DNA from: Roseibium album
GTDB taxonomy: Bacteria; Pseudomonadota; Alphaproteobacteria; Rhizobiales; Stappiaceae
DNA: 64,000 nt
Reading direction: 5' to 3'
NCBI GenBank assembly: GCA_001404055.1
Contig: CXTY01000014.1
Location: 372,001 to 436,000, forward strand
Shown here piece by piece: positions 54,255-63,102 of the stretch; the first letter of the stretch is position 1; each line of letters starts with the position of its first letter. The translations under genes were made by a program, and so were the position numbers. The notes below the pieces were generated by a model. The model saw only the letters and a list, made by a program, of their open reading frames with translations, was not told where the DNA came from and did not search any database.

Positions 54255-55385
54255 TCAGTTCGATTTGGACGGCTTCTTTTCCTTGTCTTTCTCAGCTTGT
54301 CGCTGATCGCGTTCGATCTGGCGCCATTTGCGAACGTTTTCCTGATGCTGTTCATACGTCTCAGCAAAAACGTGCCCGCCGGTGCCATCTGCAACAAAGA
54401 ACAAGTCCTGTGTTCGCGACGGATTGGCAACAGCTTCCATGGCTGCGCGACCAGGATTGCCGATCGGCCCGGGTGGGAGCCCATCGATCTGGTAGGTGTT
54501 GTACTTGTTTTCCGCCTTCAGCTCAGATTGCTTGATCCCAGAACGATCCTTTGACCAGGCTTCACTGCCATAAAGACCGTAGAGAATTGTAGGATCCGAT
54601 TGCAGCCGCATGTTCTTGTTCAAACGGTTCACGAACACACCAGCAACCCGCGACCGTTCATCGGCAAGTGCGGTTTCCTTTTCCACAATCGACGCCAGGA
54701 TCACGAGTTCCTCTGGCGAGGCAACCGGCAGATCATCTGTTCTGCGTTCCCAGACCTCCGCCAGCAACTTTTCCTGAGCAGCTTTCATCTGATTGAGGAC
54801 ATCCTGACGGGAAGCTCCCCGGGCAAATGTATAGGTCTCTGGCAACAAGGAGCCTTCAGCGGGAACTTCCGATATCTCGCCAACCAAAACCGGGTGTTCT
54901 CGAACCCGCTCGATTATCTGTGCGGTTGTCCAGCCTTCAGGAACAGTAACTGCATGTGTAACGGCCTTGCCGTCCACGAGGTCGTTCATGATCTCCTGCA
55001 TCGACACACCGGGCGCAAACGCATATTCGCCGGCTTTCAGCTTTGTCGCGTTCTTGTAGAACCGGATGCCAAGATTGAAGACCCATTCGTCGAACAGATT
55101 GCCGCTGATCACGCCTTTTCCCGAAAGACGGTCGGTAATTCCCGAAAGGCCGGCCCCGGATGAAATCACAACCGTGGCTTCCTTATCCAGAGGACCCGCT
55201 TCTTCAAACTTCTGTTTGCCGAAATAGAGAGCGCCACCAACCGCAGCCAGGCCAAACACCGCAAGTGTAATGACCAGATTGATCAAGATGACCAGTGGAT
55301 TGCGAACATGATGGGAACGTTGAGGCGGAGCCGGAGCCGGTTCGGGTTGCAAGGCTTCACGCGGGCTTTTCGGCTTAATGCGCAT
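54255..55385 (-). CDS. mltG: Endolytic murein transglycosylase MltG
   Basis: Cleaves nascent peptidoglycan strands at the inner membrane. 376 residues from the ATG at 55385, which has GGAGGTG ten bases upstream; a TTG six codons earlier overlaps that site. A basic N-terminus and one membrane segment (LVILINLVITLAVFGLAAVGGALYF, ~30-55) precede a LysM-like part and the catalytic domain, with the active-site Glu in ILASIVEKETALADERSRVAGVFVNRL and DPTILYGLYG, IDGLPPGPIGNPGRAAMEAVANP. The C-terminal tail is Lys/Glu/Gln-rich. Confidence 0.95.
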   Translation of the reverse strand: MRIKPKSPREALQPEPAPAPPQRSHHVRNPLVILINLVITLAVFGLAAVGGALYFGKQKFEEAGPLDKEATVVISSGAGLSGITDRLSGKGVISGNLFDEWVFNLGIRFYKNATKLKAGEYAFAPGVSMQEIMNDLVDGKAVTHAVTVPEGWTTAQIIERVREHPVLVGEISEVPAEGSLLPETYTFARGASRQDVLNQMKAAQEKLLAEVWERRTDDLPVASPEELVILASIVEKETALADERSRVAGVFVNRLNKNMRLQSDPTILYGLYGSEAWSKDRSGIKQSELKAENKYNTYQIDGLPPGPIGNPGRAAMEAVANPSRTQDLFFVADGTGGHVFAETYEQHQENVRKWRQIERDQRQAEKDKEKKPSKSN

Positions 55386-55511
55386 ATCGGGTCGCACCTC
55401 CAAGATTGAGCCCCAAAATTCAGCGACTTGGGCTCAGGCAGTCCTAAGTCACTATCAAAGTTTCAAGCCGGGTATCTGGAATCAGTCCCGGCTTGAATGA
55501 ACTTGAATGGG

Positions 55512-56777
55512 TTATGCGGCAACTTTGCGGAAGACAAGCGATGCATTTGTGCCACCAAAGCCAAAAGAGTTCGACAAGGCAACATTAATGTCCATTTTCT
55601 TCGGCTTGTGCGGCACCAGATCGATTTCAGTTTCAATAGACGGATTGTCAAGGTTGATCGTGGGAGGCGCCATGCCATCCCGGATCGCCAGAACAGAGAA
55701 GATAGACTCGACCGCTCCTGCTGCACCAAGCAAGTGTCCGATAGAGGACTTCGTCGAAGACATGGTCAACTCCGAAGCATGTTCCCCGGCCAAACGCGTT
55801 ACAGCGCCTAGCTCAATCTCATCTCCAAGTGGAGTCGAGGTACCGTGAGCGTTGACGTAGTCGACATCTGCCGGGGTAATTTCCGCGCGTTTCAGCGCAG
55901 CTTCCATACAACGGTAGGCACCATCGCCATCCGAAGAGGGAGCGGTGATATGATGCGCGTCACCCGACAGGCCATATCCGATAACTTCTGCATAGATATC
56001 GGCGCCACGGCGAACAGCGTGCTCATACTCTTCAAGCACGACGACACCGGCGCCCTCGCCCATGACAAAACCATCCCTGCCTTTATCATATGGGCGCGAG
56101 CCCTTTTCCGGCGTCTCATTGTAGCCGGTTGACAAGGCACGGCAGGCAGCAAATCCAGCAAGCGCAAGACGGCAGAGAGGAGACTCTGTTCCGCCCGCAA
56201 CCATGACATCTGCATCGCCAAACGCAATCAAGCGAGAAGCATCGCCAATGGCATGAGCACCTGTAGAACACGCGGTGACAACCGCATGGTTCGGTCCTTT
56301 CAGACCGTGGCGGATGGATACATAACCACCAGCCAGATTAATCAAGCGGCCGGGAATAAAGAACGGGCTGAGGCGCCTCGGTCCTTTTTCTGCCAGCAAA
56401 TTTGCGCCCTGCTCAATCCCTTGAAGGCCACCAATCCCGGAACCGATCAACACTCCGGAACGGGCTTGTTCTTCGTAGGTCTCGGGCTTGAAGCCGGAGT
56501 CGGCCATTGCCTGATCGGCAGCAGCCATCGCATAGACGATGAAGTTGTCGACCTTGCGCTGCTCTTTGACTTCCATCCAATCGTCTGGATTGAATGCGCC
56601 TTCAGCTGCGGGATCTCGGGGAATCTGGCAGGCGATCTGGCAGGCCAGATCGTCAACCTTGAAATTCGTGACCTTGTTGGCCCCGCTTTTTCCCTCAAGG
56701 ATCTTTTTCCACGTGACATCGACACCACAACCCAGTGGCGTCACCATGCCCAACCCAGTTACGACAACTCGCCTCAT
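55512..56777 (-). CDS. fabF: 3-oxoacyl-[ACP] synthase II
   Basis: Condenses acyl-ACP or acyl-CoA primers with malonyl-ACP in fatty-acid elongation. 421 residues: start MRRVVVTGLGMVTPLGCG, active-site Cys in NHAVVTACSTGAHAIGDA, His in VNAHGTSTPLGD and STKSSIGHLLGAAGAVE. Full length. It follows acpP by 84 bases with a strong hairpin between, and precedes mltG by 126 bases in the conserved fab-mltG-yicC-gmk order. Confidence 0.98.
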   Translation of the reverse strand: MRRVVVTGLGMVTPLGCGVDVTWKKILEGKSGANKVTNFKVDDLACQIACQIPRDPAAEGAFNPDDWMEVKEQRKVDNFIVYAMAAADQAMADSGFKPETYEEQARSGVLIGSGIGGLQGIEQGANLLAEKGPRRLSPFFIPGRLINLAGGYVSIRHGLKGPNHAVVTACSTGAHAIGDASRLIAFGDADVMVAGGTESPLCRLALAGFAACRALSTGYNETPEKGSRPYDKGRDGFVMGEGAGVVVLEEYEHAVRRGADIYAEVIGYGLSGDAHHITAPSSDGDGAYRCMEAALKRAEITPADVDYVNAHGTSTPLGDEIELGAVTRLAGEHASELTMSSTKSSIGHLLGAAGAVESIFSVLAIRDGMAPPTINLDNPSIETEIDLVPHKPKKMDINVALSNSFGFGGTNASLVFRKVAA

Positions 56778-56798
56778 ACATCCGCACTTACGTTGGAA

Positions 56799-56829
56799 GG
56801 GCCAGGCGGGACATCATTCCCGCCGGCCC
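56799..56829 (-). other. Strong hairpin between acpP and fabF
   Basis: GGGCC.GGCGGGA (56799-56811) and TCCCGCC.GGCCC (56818-56829) pair over about 12 bp with one mismatch. No U-tract follows on the minus strand, so full termination is not expected; partial attenuation or 3'-end protection would explain the high abundance of ACP mRNA relative to fabF. Confidence 0.55.
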
Positions 56830-56861
56830 GATCTTCAAATAAAAGCAAGAAGGGCGAACCC

Positions 56862-57095
56862 TTACTTGTTGGCTTCCAGGAATTTAACAGCGTCGCCAAC
56901 AGTGAGGATGGTTTCTGCTGCGGTGTCCGGGATTTCCACGCCGAATTCTTCTTCGAATGCCATGACCAGCTCAACTGTGTCGAGGCTGTCTGCGCCCAGA
57001 TCATCGATGAAGCTTGCACCTTCGACAACCTTCTCGGCGTCCACACCGAGGTGCTCAACGACGATTTTCTTTACCCGATCCGCGATATCGCTCAT
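56862..57095 (-). CDS. acpP: Acyl carrier protein
   Basis: 77 residues, acidic, with the phosphopantetheine Ser in [22 protein letters not shown]. It carries growing acyl chains to FabG, FabF and to lipid A and phospholipid acyltransferases. Starts [23 protein letters not shown]. It sits 243 bases after fabG, with likely an additional promoter in the gap because the spacing is far larger than elsewhere in the operon. Confidence 0.99.
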   Translation of the reverse strand: MSDIADRVKKIVVEHLGVDAEKVVEGASFIDDLGADSLDTVELVMAFEEEFGVEIPDTAAETILTVGDAVKFLEANK

Positions 57096-57311
57096 CTTTA
57101 TTTCCTTAGTTTTCGTCTATTCATCTCGCGAAACTGCCCAGGCCCGGTTTAATGGAAGGCGAAGGCGCGAACCCGCGGTTTTCAAGATGTCGTCGCGCAG
57201 TCTAGCCACAATTCCGGGCTCGATGCGCAATTCATAACAATCGGCGGGTAGGTAACACACTTTGTTGACCATTACCAGCCGGTCCAGACTGCTTCTCCGC
57301 AGCCGGGATTC

Positions 57312-57332
57312 TTTTTGCCTGTTCGGCAAAAA
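57312..57332. other. Small hairpin between fabG and acpP
   Basis: TTTTTGCC (57312-57319) and GGCAAAAA (57325-57332) around TGTTC. It lies just past the fabG stop on the minus strand; the A/T-rich outer pairs give a partial terminator-like form in either direction. Confidence 0.5.
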
Positions 57333-57338
57333 TTCCTT

Positions 57339-58076
57339 TTAAATCATAGCCATGCCGCCATTCACATGAAGGGTCTGTCCGGTCACATATGCAGCTTCGT
57401 CGCTGGCAAGATACAGCGCAGCTGATGCAATCTCACCAGACGTGCCCAGACGACCTGCGGGAACGCTCGTCAGAATCGAATCTTTTTGTTTATCGTTCAA
57501 CGCATCTGTCATGGCCGTTTCGATAAAACCAGGGGCAATCGTGTTGACTGTGATATTGCGGCTTGCAACTTCACGAGCCAGAGATTTGTACATGCCAATC
57601 ATGCCTGCCTTGGCAGCTGCATAGTTGACCTGACCCGGATTTCCGGTAACGCCGACAACAGAGGTGATGCCAACGATGCGGCCTGAACGGCGCTTCATCA
57701 TGCCTCTTATGGCAGCACGGCAAAGGCGGAAGCCAGACGTCAGGTTAACTTCAAGAACCTGGTCCCACTCTTCATCCTTCATGCGCATGAAGATGTTGTC
57801 GCGCGTGATGCCTGCGTTGTTAACAAGGATATCGACAGAACCCATTTTTTCTTCAGCCGTTGGAAGAAGTGCATCGACGGCTTCACGGTCGGAAAGGTTC
57901 GCAGGCGTTACAAATGCGCGCTGTCCAAGATCTGCGGCGAGCGCCTCCAGTTTTTCAGCGCGCGTACCAGACAATGACACCGTTGCGCCCTGCGCATGCA
58001 ACGCCCGGGCAATCGCTTCGCCAATTCCGCCAGTCGCGCCGGTGACGAGTGCGTTTTTGCCTTCCAAATTGAACAT
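57339..58076 (-). CDS. fabG: 3-oxoacyl-[ACP] reductase
   Basis: Reduces 3-ketoacyl-ACP with NADPH. 245-residue short-chain dehydrogenase: cofactor loop TGATGGIGEAIARALHAQGA, NNAG motif VNNAGITRDN, and the catalytic Ser-Tyr-Lys with GITSVVGVTGNPGQVNYAAAKAGMIG. The C-terminus YVTGQTLHVNGGMAMI is the FabG signature. It follows fabD on the same strand. Confidence 0.98.
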   Translation of the reverse strand: MFNLEGKNALVTGATGGIGEAIARALHAQGATVSLSGTRAEKLEALAADLGQRAFVTPANLSDREAVDALLPTAEEKMGSVDILVNNAGITRDNIFMRMKDEEWDQVLEVNLTSGFRLCRAAIRGMMKRRSGRIVGITSVVGVTGNPGQVNYAAAKAGMIGMYKSLAREVASRNITVNTIAPGFIETAMTDALNDKQKDSILTSVPAGRLGTSGEIASAALYLASDEAAYVTGQTLHVNGGMAMI

Positions 58077-58147
58077 AGAGGGTCCTTCCCTGATCGAATT
58101 GCACCCGTTGCCGGATGTGTTGACCTGATCCTGAGGCGTTTAGTGTC

Positions 58148-59092
58148 TTAACCGGAGATCTTTTCCATGAGAACGTCGATATCTTCCGGTGTGTTTACCG
58201 GAATACCAACTGCCCCCTTGTGAATGCGCCTGACCATGCCTGATAGCACTTTGCCGGTCCCGACTTCCACAAAAGTGTCGACGCCATTTTCGGCAAGCCA
58301 GGTGATGCTTTCACGCCAGCGGACGGTTCCAGTGACCTGGTCGACAAGCCGTCCGCGAATTTCAGCAGGGTCCGTGATCGGAGATGCCAGAACATTGGCA
58401 ACCAATGGCACCAATGGAGACTGGATTTCGGCGTTCGCAAGCGCTTCAGCCATTGCATCGGCGGCAGGCGCCATCAACGAACAATGGAATGGTGCACTTA
58501 CCGGCAACATGATGGCGCGGCGAGCGCCCTTTGCCTTAGCGATTTCGACCGCACGTTCAACCGCAGCCAAATGGCCAGATACAACAACCTGCCCAGGCGC
58601 GTTGTCGTTTGCAGCCTGACAGACTTCTCCCTGGGCCGCTTCTTCGGCAATCTCAACAACAACATCGAAGTCAAGTCCAAGCAAAGCTGCCATTGCGCCC
58701 TGCCCCACCGGAACTGCGCTCTGCATCGCGTCACCGCGCACCCGCAAGAGCCTAGCCGCAGTTGCGACATCAAGGCTGCCAGCGGCTGCTAGTCCAGAAT
58801 ATTCGCCAAGCGAGTGGCCGGCCACATAAGCAACGCTGGACTGAAGATCGAGCCCCTTCATTTCCAGCACGCGCATTGTTGCAATACTTACAGCCATGAG
58901 TGCCGGCTGTGCATTTGCGGTCAATGTCAGGTCAGCTTCAGGACCATTCCACATGATGTCCGAGAGTTTTTGTCCAAGTGCATCATCCACCGCATCGAAG
59001 ACAGCTTTAGCTTCTGGATAAGTGTCGGCAAGGATCTTGCCCATGCCAACGCTTTGGCTGCCCTGCCCGGGGAATGTGAATGCAATTGTCAT
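58148..59092 (-). CDS. fabD: Malonyl-CoA:ACP transacylase
   Basis: Loads malonate onto ACP. 314 residues from the ATG at 59092 (MTIAFTFPGQGSQSVGMGK); a longer frame by seven codons is in phase but not family-like. The nucleophile Ser is in VAGHSLGEYSGLAAAG, His in MLPVSAPFHCSLMAPA, and the end VEVGTGKVLSGMVRRIHKG is typical. First gene of the fab operon; divergent from rpsF. Confidence 0.97.
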   Translation of the reverse strand: MTIAFTFPGQGSQSVGMGKILADTYPEAKAVFDAVDDALGQKLSDIMWNGPEADLTLTANAQPALMAVSIATMRVLEMKGLDLQSSVAYVAGHSLGEYSGLAAAGSLDVATAARLLRVRGDAMQSAVPVGQGAMAALLGLDFDVVVEIAEEAAQGEVCQAANDNAPGQVVVSGHLAAVERAVEIAKAKGARRAIMLPVSAPFHCSLMAPAADAMAEALANAEIQSPLVPLVANVLASPITDPAEIRGRLVDQVTGTVRWRESITWLAENGVDTFVEVGTGKVLSGMVRRIHKGAVGIPVNTPEDIDVLMEKISG

Positions 59093-59633
59093 CTGGAAAA
59101 GCCTCCGAGACATATATCAGGATCTGAGTGGTATGGTGTCAGATCACTAGCTTTGATTAATAAGCGGCGCACCAGCCCGAAGATGGACTGATAGTCGAAC
59201 TTGGCGCGAGGCTATGATACGCACAGGACCTCACTGTCAAGGCCTTGCCCGCAATCAATTCATTTATTCTGGTCCATTTGGCTGTTTTCTGGTCCAGGAA
59301 GGGTCCTTTAAGAAACAGTATAGCTATAAAGCACATTCTGGCTGTTTTACACCGGACAAGAACAACAGTTACGGCGAAATTTTTCTGAAGCTAACCCTGT
59401 CCTCTGCTTATTTCAGCATCCACCGGGATAGAACTTGCATTTTCTCAAAAACGGAGTATAGAGCGCGCTTCATCCGGGGTTTGGCCGGGGGCTTAACGGA
59501 AGGGCATTTGCCAGGATTGTAACAAATCCGACTTCCCGTGTTCCCGCTCTCGTTAGATTTCTCGTGCCTTTCCGGGGTTACGAGGAGGCTTTGCGCCAGT
59601 CCCGCGTTGTCAACAGGAAGAAAGGCTATTTCC
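59093..59633. other. Divergent intergenic region fabD / rpsF
   Basis: 541 bases between two highly expressed operons, so two strong promoters are expected. On the rpsF side there is a candidate at 59435-59462. On the fabD side I see no clear boxes. The segment TTCTGGTCCA occurs twice close together (around 59268 and 59289) and GGCTGTTTT twice (59280 and 59339). The last 60 bases before rpsF could form a leader stem containing CCG (near 59570), as in S6:S18 binding leaders. No credible gene. Confidence 0.45.
59435..59462 (+). promoter_or_regulatory. Candidate promoter of the rpsF operon
   Basis: TTGCAT (59435-59440) and TATAGA (59457-59462), 16 bases apart, about 170 bases before the rpsF start. 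Best sigma-70-like pair in the region. Confidence 0.45.
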
Positions 59634-60041
59634 ATGCCTCTTTACGAGCACGTTTTCCTGGCTCGCCAGGACGTTTCGGCCCAGCAGGTCGAACAACTCG
59701 TCGAACAGTACAAGGGCCTCATCGAAGGCGCTGGCGGAACTGTCGGCAAGGTAGAAACATGGGGTCTGCGGACTCTTGCCTACCGCATCAAGAAGAACCG
59801 CAAGGCTCACTACACCCTCATGAACATCGACGCACCGCATGATGCAGTTGCCGAGATGGAACGTCAGATGGGTCTGAGTGAAGATGTTTTGCGTTACATG
59901 ACCTTCCGCGTCGGTGAGCTGGATGATGAACCATCCGCGATGATGCAGAAGCGCGACCGTGACGACCGCCGTGGCGGCCGTGGTGATCGTGGTGACCGTC
60001 CAGGTGGCGGCCGTCCTCCGCGCCGTGCAGAAGGGGAGTAA
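59634..60041 (+). CDS. rpsF: Ribosomal protein bS6, with basic C-terminal tail
   Basis: 135 residues from the ATG at 59634 (AGGAAGAAAGG upstream). The ferredoxin-like core [34 protein letters not shown] ... [21 protein letters not shown] is complete. The last ~30 residues form an Arg/Gly/Asp-rich tail ([25 protein letters not shown]), absent or different in E. coli, where the tail is modified with glutamate. It may bind RNA. The open frame upstream (to 59538) has no family-like start. Followed by rpsR after six bases. Confidence 0.97.
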   Translation: MPLYEHVFLARQDVSAQQVEQLVEQYKGLIEGAGGTVGKVETWGLRTLAYRIKKNRKAHYTLMNIDAPHDAVAEMERQMGLSEDVLRYMTFRVGELDDEPSAMMQKRDRDDRRGGRGDRGDRPGGGRPPRRAEGE

Positions 60042-60047
60042 GTTATT

Positions 60048-60296
60048 ATGGTTGATGTTGCACAGCTTCCAAGCCGTCGTCCCTTCTTCCGTCGCAGGAA
60101 GACCTGCCCGTTCTCCGGTGCGAATTCACCGAAGATCGACTACAAGGACATCCGTCTTCTGCAGCGTTACATTTCTGAACGTGGCAAGATCGTTCCAAGC
60201 CGCATCACCGCGGTTTCAGCGAAAAAGCAGCGTGAGTTGTCCCGTGCGATCAAACGCGCGCGTCTCCTCGGCCTGCTGCCTTTCTTGATCAGCTAA
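60048..60296 (+). CDS. rpsR: Ribosomal protein bS18
   Basis: 82 residues: [73 protein letters not shown]. It binds bS6 in the small subunit platform. AAGGGGAG within the rpsF end serves as ribosome site. A 9-bp hairpin follows 29 bases after the stop. Confidence 0.99.
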   Translation: MVDVAQLPSRRPFFRRRKTCPFSGANSPKIDYKDIRLLQRYISERGKIVPSRITAVSAKKQRELSRAIKRARLLGLLPFLIS

Positions 60297-60325
60297 ACGC
60301 CTCTCCTTCTTTAGGAGACGCTTTA

Positions 60326-60347
60326 TCTCCCGGATCCGTCCGGGAGA
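60326..60347 (+). other. Hairpin in the rpsR-rplI leader
   Basis: TCTCCCGGA (60326-60334) and TCCGGGAGA (60339-60347) form a perfect 9-bp stem with TCCG loop. There is no U-tract. It stands 65 bases before rplI and could be an RNase site or part of a feedback leader. Confidence 0.6.
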
Positions 60348-60412
60348 CCCGAATTGGGGCCGCGGGCAAACGGTCTCTAACCACCTCGAAGGTGGGACAG
60401 TAGGAGAATACA

Positions 60413-61027
60413 ATGCAAATTATCCTTCTTGAGCGTATCGCCAGACTCGGTCAGATGGGCGACAAAGTCCGCGTCCGTGACGGCTATGCCCGTAACTACC
60501 TGCTGCCGCAAGGCAAAGCACTGCGCGCAAACAAAGCTAACCTGGAGCGTTTCGAAAACGAACGGGCACAGCTTGAAGCACGCAACCTGGAACGCAAGAG
60601 CGAAGCAGAAGCAGTTGCATCCAAGCTCGATGGCGAAGGCCTGACCATGATCCGCTCTGCCGGTGAAACCGGTCAGCTCTACGGTTCAGTATCCACACGC
60701 GACATCGCGGAAGGCCTGACCGAAGCCGGATTCAACGTTGCACGCAGCCAGGTTGTCCTGCGCTCACCGATCAAGACAATCGGCCTGCATAGCGTTCTGG
60801 TTCAGCTTCACCCTGAGGTGGAAGTTTCCATCAACGTCAACGTTGCCCGTTCTGAAGACGAGGCAGCACGTCAGGCAGCTGGCGAAGACCTCACCACTCC
60901 CGAGCAGGACGTCTTCGAATTCGAAGAAGAAGAAGACGATGAAGCTGAGGGCGAAGGCGAAGGTGACGAAGAAGAAGGTGCAGAAGCATCTGAAGAAGCA
61001 CCGGCAGAAGAAGAAGCTAAAGTCTAA
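60413..61027 (+). CDS. rplI: Ribosomal protein bL9 with long acidic C-terminal tail
   Basis: 204 residues. The N-domain [38 protein letters not shown] is classical, joined by a long helix to a C-domain ending [20 protein letters not shown]. coli L9 ends near residue 149; here about 50 further residues are almost all Glu, Asp, Ala and Gly ([25 protein letters not shown] and on). Long L9 is known in Rhizobiales. TAGGAG precedes the ATG. A strong terminator ends the r-protein transcript. Confidence 0.97.
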   Translation: MQIILLERIARLGQMGDKVRVRDGYARNYLLPQGKALRANKANLERFENERAQLEARNLERKSEAEAVASKLDGEGLTMIRSAGETGQLYGSVSTRDIAEGLTEAGFNVARSQVVLRSPIKTIGLHSVLVQLHPEVEVSINVNVARSEDEAARQAAGEDLTTPEQDVFEFEEEEDDEAEGEGEGDEEEGAEASEEAPAEEEAKV

Positions 61028-61053
61028 CTGGACGCTTCCTTCTGGAAAATTTG

Positions 61054-61085
61054 AACGGCGCTGCTCGCAGCGCCGTTTTTTTTTG
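61054..61085 (+). terminator. Terminator after rplI
   Basis: A 9-bp stem ACGGCGCTG / CAGCGCCGT with CTCG loop, followed by nine Ts. Confidence 0.95.
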
Positions 61086-61391
61086 TTTTGCCGGCTATTT
61101 GGTTGAAAGCATGCAACATATGTCTCAACCAGCAGATTTAAACTCGCCCGCAAGACCTTGAATTTGAAAGCAATTTAGCTCAAACCTCAGTCCACTCTCC
61201 AAAAACACCCATGATTTCAATGGCTAAGCGCTACCGCCTTGAGTCTACAATCAACTTCAGAGTCAAGCTGGATTCGATTCTTTCCCCGCTATCAATGGAA
61301 GTCGGAGAGAATCCGAAACAGTCGGTTTTGAATCTTGAGCCTGCCCTCCTCAAGGGGTATTCCGAATGGACCAGGGTCATCGGGGGACGAT
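61086..61391. other. Leader region of dnaB
   Basis: 306 bases between the rplI terminator and dnaB. It should hold the dnaB promoter, but I see no good -35/-10 pair. A plus frame at 61211-61453 (80 residues) overlaps dnaB and has no supporting features. The region near 61318-61380 contains runs of C and G that could form structure, but no clear dyad. Confidence 0.35.
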
Positions 61392-62876
61392 ATGAAGGGC
61401 ACTCTACAGAAGGTGGAAACAGAAGAAGACGTTCAACGCCTTGCACCGCATAATGCGGAGGCGGAACGGCAGCTTCTGGGCGCAATTTTGGTGAACAATG
61501 AAACGTTCTACCGGGTTTCCGACTTTCTGGAGCCGCACCACTTTTTCGTACCCCCTCATCAGGATATCTACGAGAAAGTTGGTCACCTGATTCAAGCCGG
61601 CAAAACCGCGTCACCGATCACCCTGAAAACCTTCTACCCCTCCGACGCGAAAATTGCCGACCTGACAGCAACCCAGTTCCTGTTGCGCCTTGCCGGCGAT
61701 GCCGCCTCCATCATCAACGCTGAGGATTACGGCCGAACGATATACGACCTCGCCATTCGCCGGAACCTGATCCGCATCGGCGAAGACATGGTCAACATTG
61801 CCTTTGATGCTCCGATTGATGTACCGCCGGTCCAGCAGATCGATGATGCAGAACGCCGCCTGTTTGAGCTTGCCGAAACCGGTCGAAGCGAAGGCGGGTT
61901 TGTCGCCTTCGGTGACGCTCTTTCTCAAACAATTGAGATGGCCCATGCTGCCTGGAACCGCGAAGGGGCACTATCGGGTATTTCAACGGGCATGAGAGAA
62001 CTCGACCGGTTGATGGGTGGCCTGCAGCATTCGGATCTGATTGTTCTGGCCGGACGTCCGGCGATGGGCAAAACCTCGCTTGCAACCAATATCGCCTACA
62101 ACATCGCTCAGTCCTACAGGTCTGAAGAGCAACAGGATGGCTCGGTCAAGACCGTCAACGGCGGGGTGGTCGGGTTCTTCTCGCTCGAAATGTCGGCCGA
62201 GCAGCTCGCAACACGTATCATTTCCGAACAGGCTGAAATCTCCTCGTCGAAAATCCGGCGCGGTGACATTACCGAAGCCGAATTTGAAAAACTGGCAGCC
62301 TGCGCCCAGACCATGCAGACCGTTCCGCTGCACGTGGACCAGACTGGTGGTATCTCGATCGCCTCGCTTGTTTCAAAAGCCCGGCGCCTGAAGCGTCAAC
62401 GCGGTCTTGACCTGCTGGTGGTCGACTATATTCAGCTTCTTTCCGGCTCGGCGAAGAACTCCGGCAACCGTGTTCAGGAAATCACGGAAATCACGACCAA
62501 CCTGAAGGCGCTGGCCAAGGAGCTACATGTTCCTATCATCGCGCTTTCACAGCTTTCCCGTCAGGTGGAATCCAGGGACGACAAGAGACCGATGATGTCG
62601 GACTTGCGTGAATCGGGCTCCATCGAGCAGGACGCCGACGTCATCCTGTTCGTGTATCGTGACGAATACTATCTTTCCAAGACAGAGCCTGAAGTGGGCT
62701 CACCGGAATATGCGGCCTGGGAAGCAAAACACGACGCGGCCAAGGGCAAGGCCGAAGTGATCATCGCCAAGCAGCGTCACGGCCCGACCGGCACAGCCAA
62801 CCTGCACTTCCAGGGCGAGTTCACCCGCTTCTCCGATCTGGCCGAAGAAGATCACCTGCCTGAGCGGTATGAGTAG
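61392..62876 (+). CDS. dnaB: Replicative DNA helicase DnaB
   Basis: Hexameric 5'-3' helicase at the replication fork. 494 residues from the ATG at 61392 (GGGGGA upstream; a frame 19 codons longer is not family-like). N-domain LAPHNAEAERQLLGAILVNNETFYRVSDFLEPHHFFVPPHQDIYEKV; RecA-like C-domain with Walker A LAGRPAMGKTSLATNIAYN, Walker B LLVVDYIQLL and the arginine-finger region VIIAKQRHGPTGTANLHFQGEFTRFSDL. There is no intein. It follows the r-protein genes, as in most bacteria. Confidence 0.98.
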   Translation: MKGTLQKVETEEDVQRLAPHNAEAERQLLGAILVNNETFYRVSDFLEPHHFFVPPHQDIYEKVGHLIQAGKTASPITLKTFYPSDAKIADLTATQFLLRLAGDAASIINAEDYGRTIYDLAIRRNLIRIGEDMVNIAFDAPIDVPPVQQIDDAERRLFELAETGRSEGGFVAFGDALSQTIEMAHAAWNREGALSGISTGMRELDRLMGGLQHSDLIVLAGRPAMGKTSLATNIAYNIAQSYRSEEQQDGSVKTVNGGVVGFFSLEMSAEQLATRIISEQAEISSSKIRRGDITEAEFEKLAACAQTMQTVPLHVDQTGGISIASLVSKARRLKRQRGLDLLVVDYIQLLSGSAKNSGNRVQEITEITTNLKALAKELHVPIIALSQLSRQVESRDDKRPMMSDLRESGSIEQDADVILFVYRDEYYLSKTEPEVGSPEYAAWEAKHDAAKGKAEVIIAKQRHGPTGTANLHFQGEFTRFSDLAEEDHLPERYE

Positions 62877-62889
62877 GGGCAGCTACCTG

Positions 62890-62925
62890 CCTGTAAAAAC
62901 TGGTTACAGGTGAGAGTTTACCTGT
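62890..62925 (+). other. Overlapping alternative hairpins after dnaB
   Basis: CCTGTAA (62890-62896) pairs with TTACAGG (62904-62910); the same right arm can instead pair ACAGGT (62906-62911) with ACCTGT (62920-62925). The two structures exclude each other. It starts 14 bases past the dnaB stop and has no U-tract. Confidence 0.5.
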
Positions 62926-63102
62926 GACAGCGTTTGTGCAGATGCGCCCTATCGACCTCATATCTTGTCGCTAACGCCGCCTCCTGATCATGGGGAACGG
63001 GCCTCGTCGTCATTGCAGGTCGTCACCAGGGACTTGATGACACCTCTCGACTTTTCCGCGTAGCTTTGTTGAAATACCGCTCTTGGGACCCGAGGGTTTG
63101 AG

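Noticed and set aside
61211-61453. An 80-residue frame before and into dnaB
   Set aside because: It overlaps the secure dnaB start, has no ribosome site and no recognisable features.
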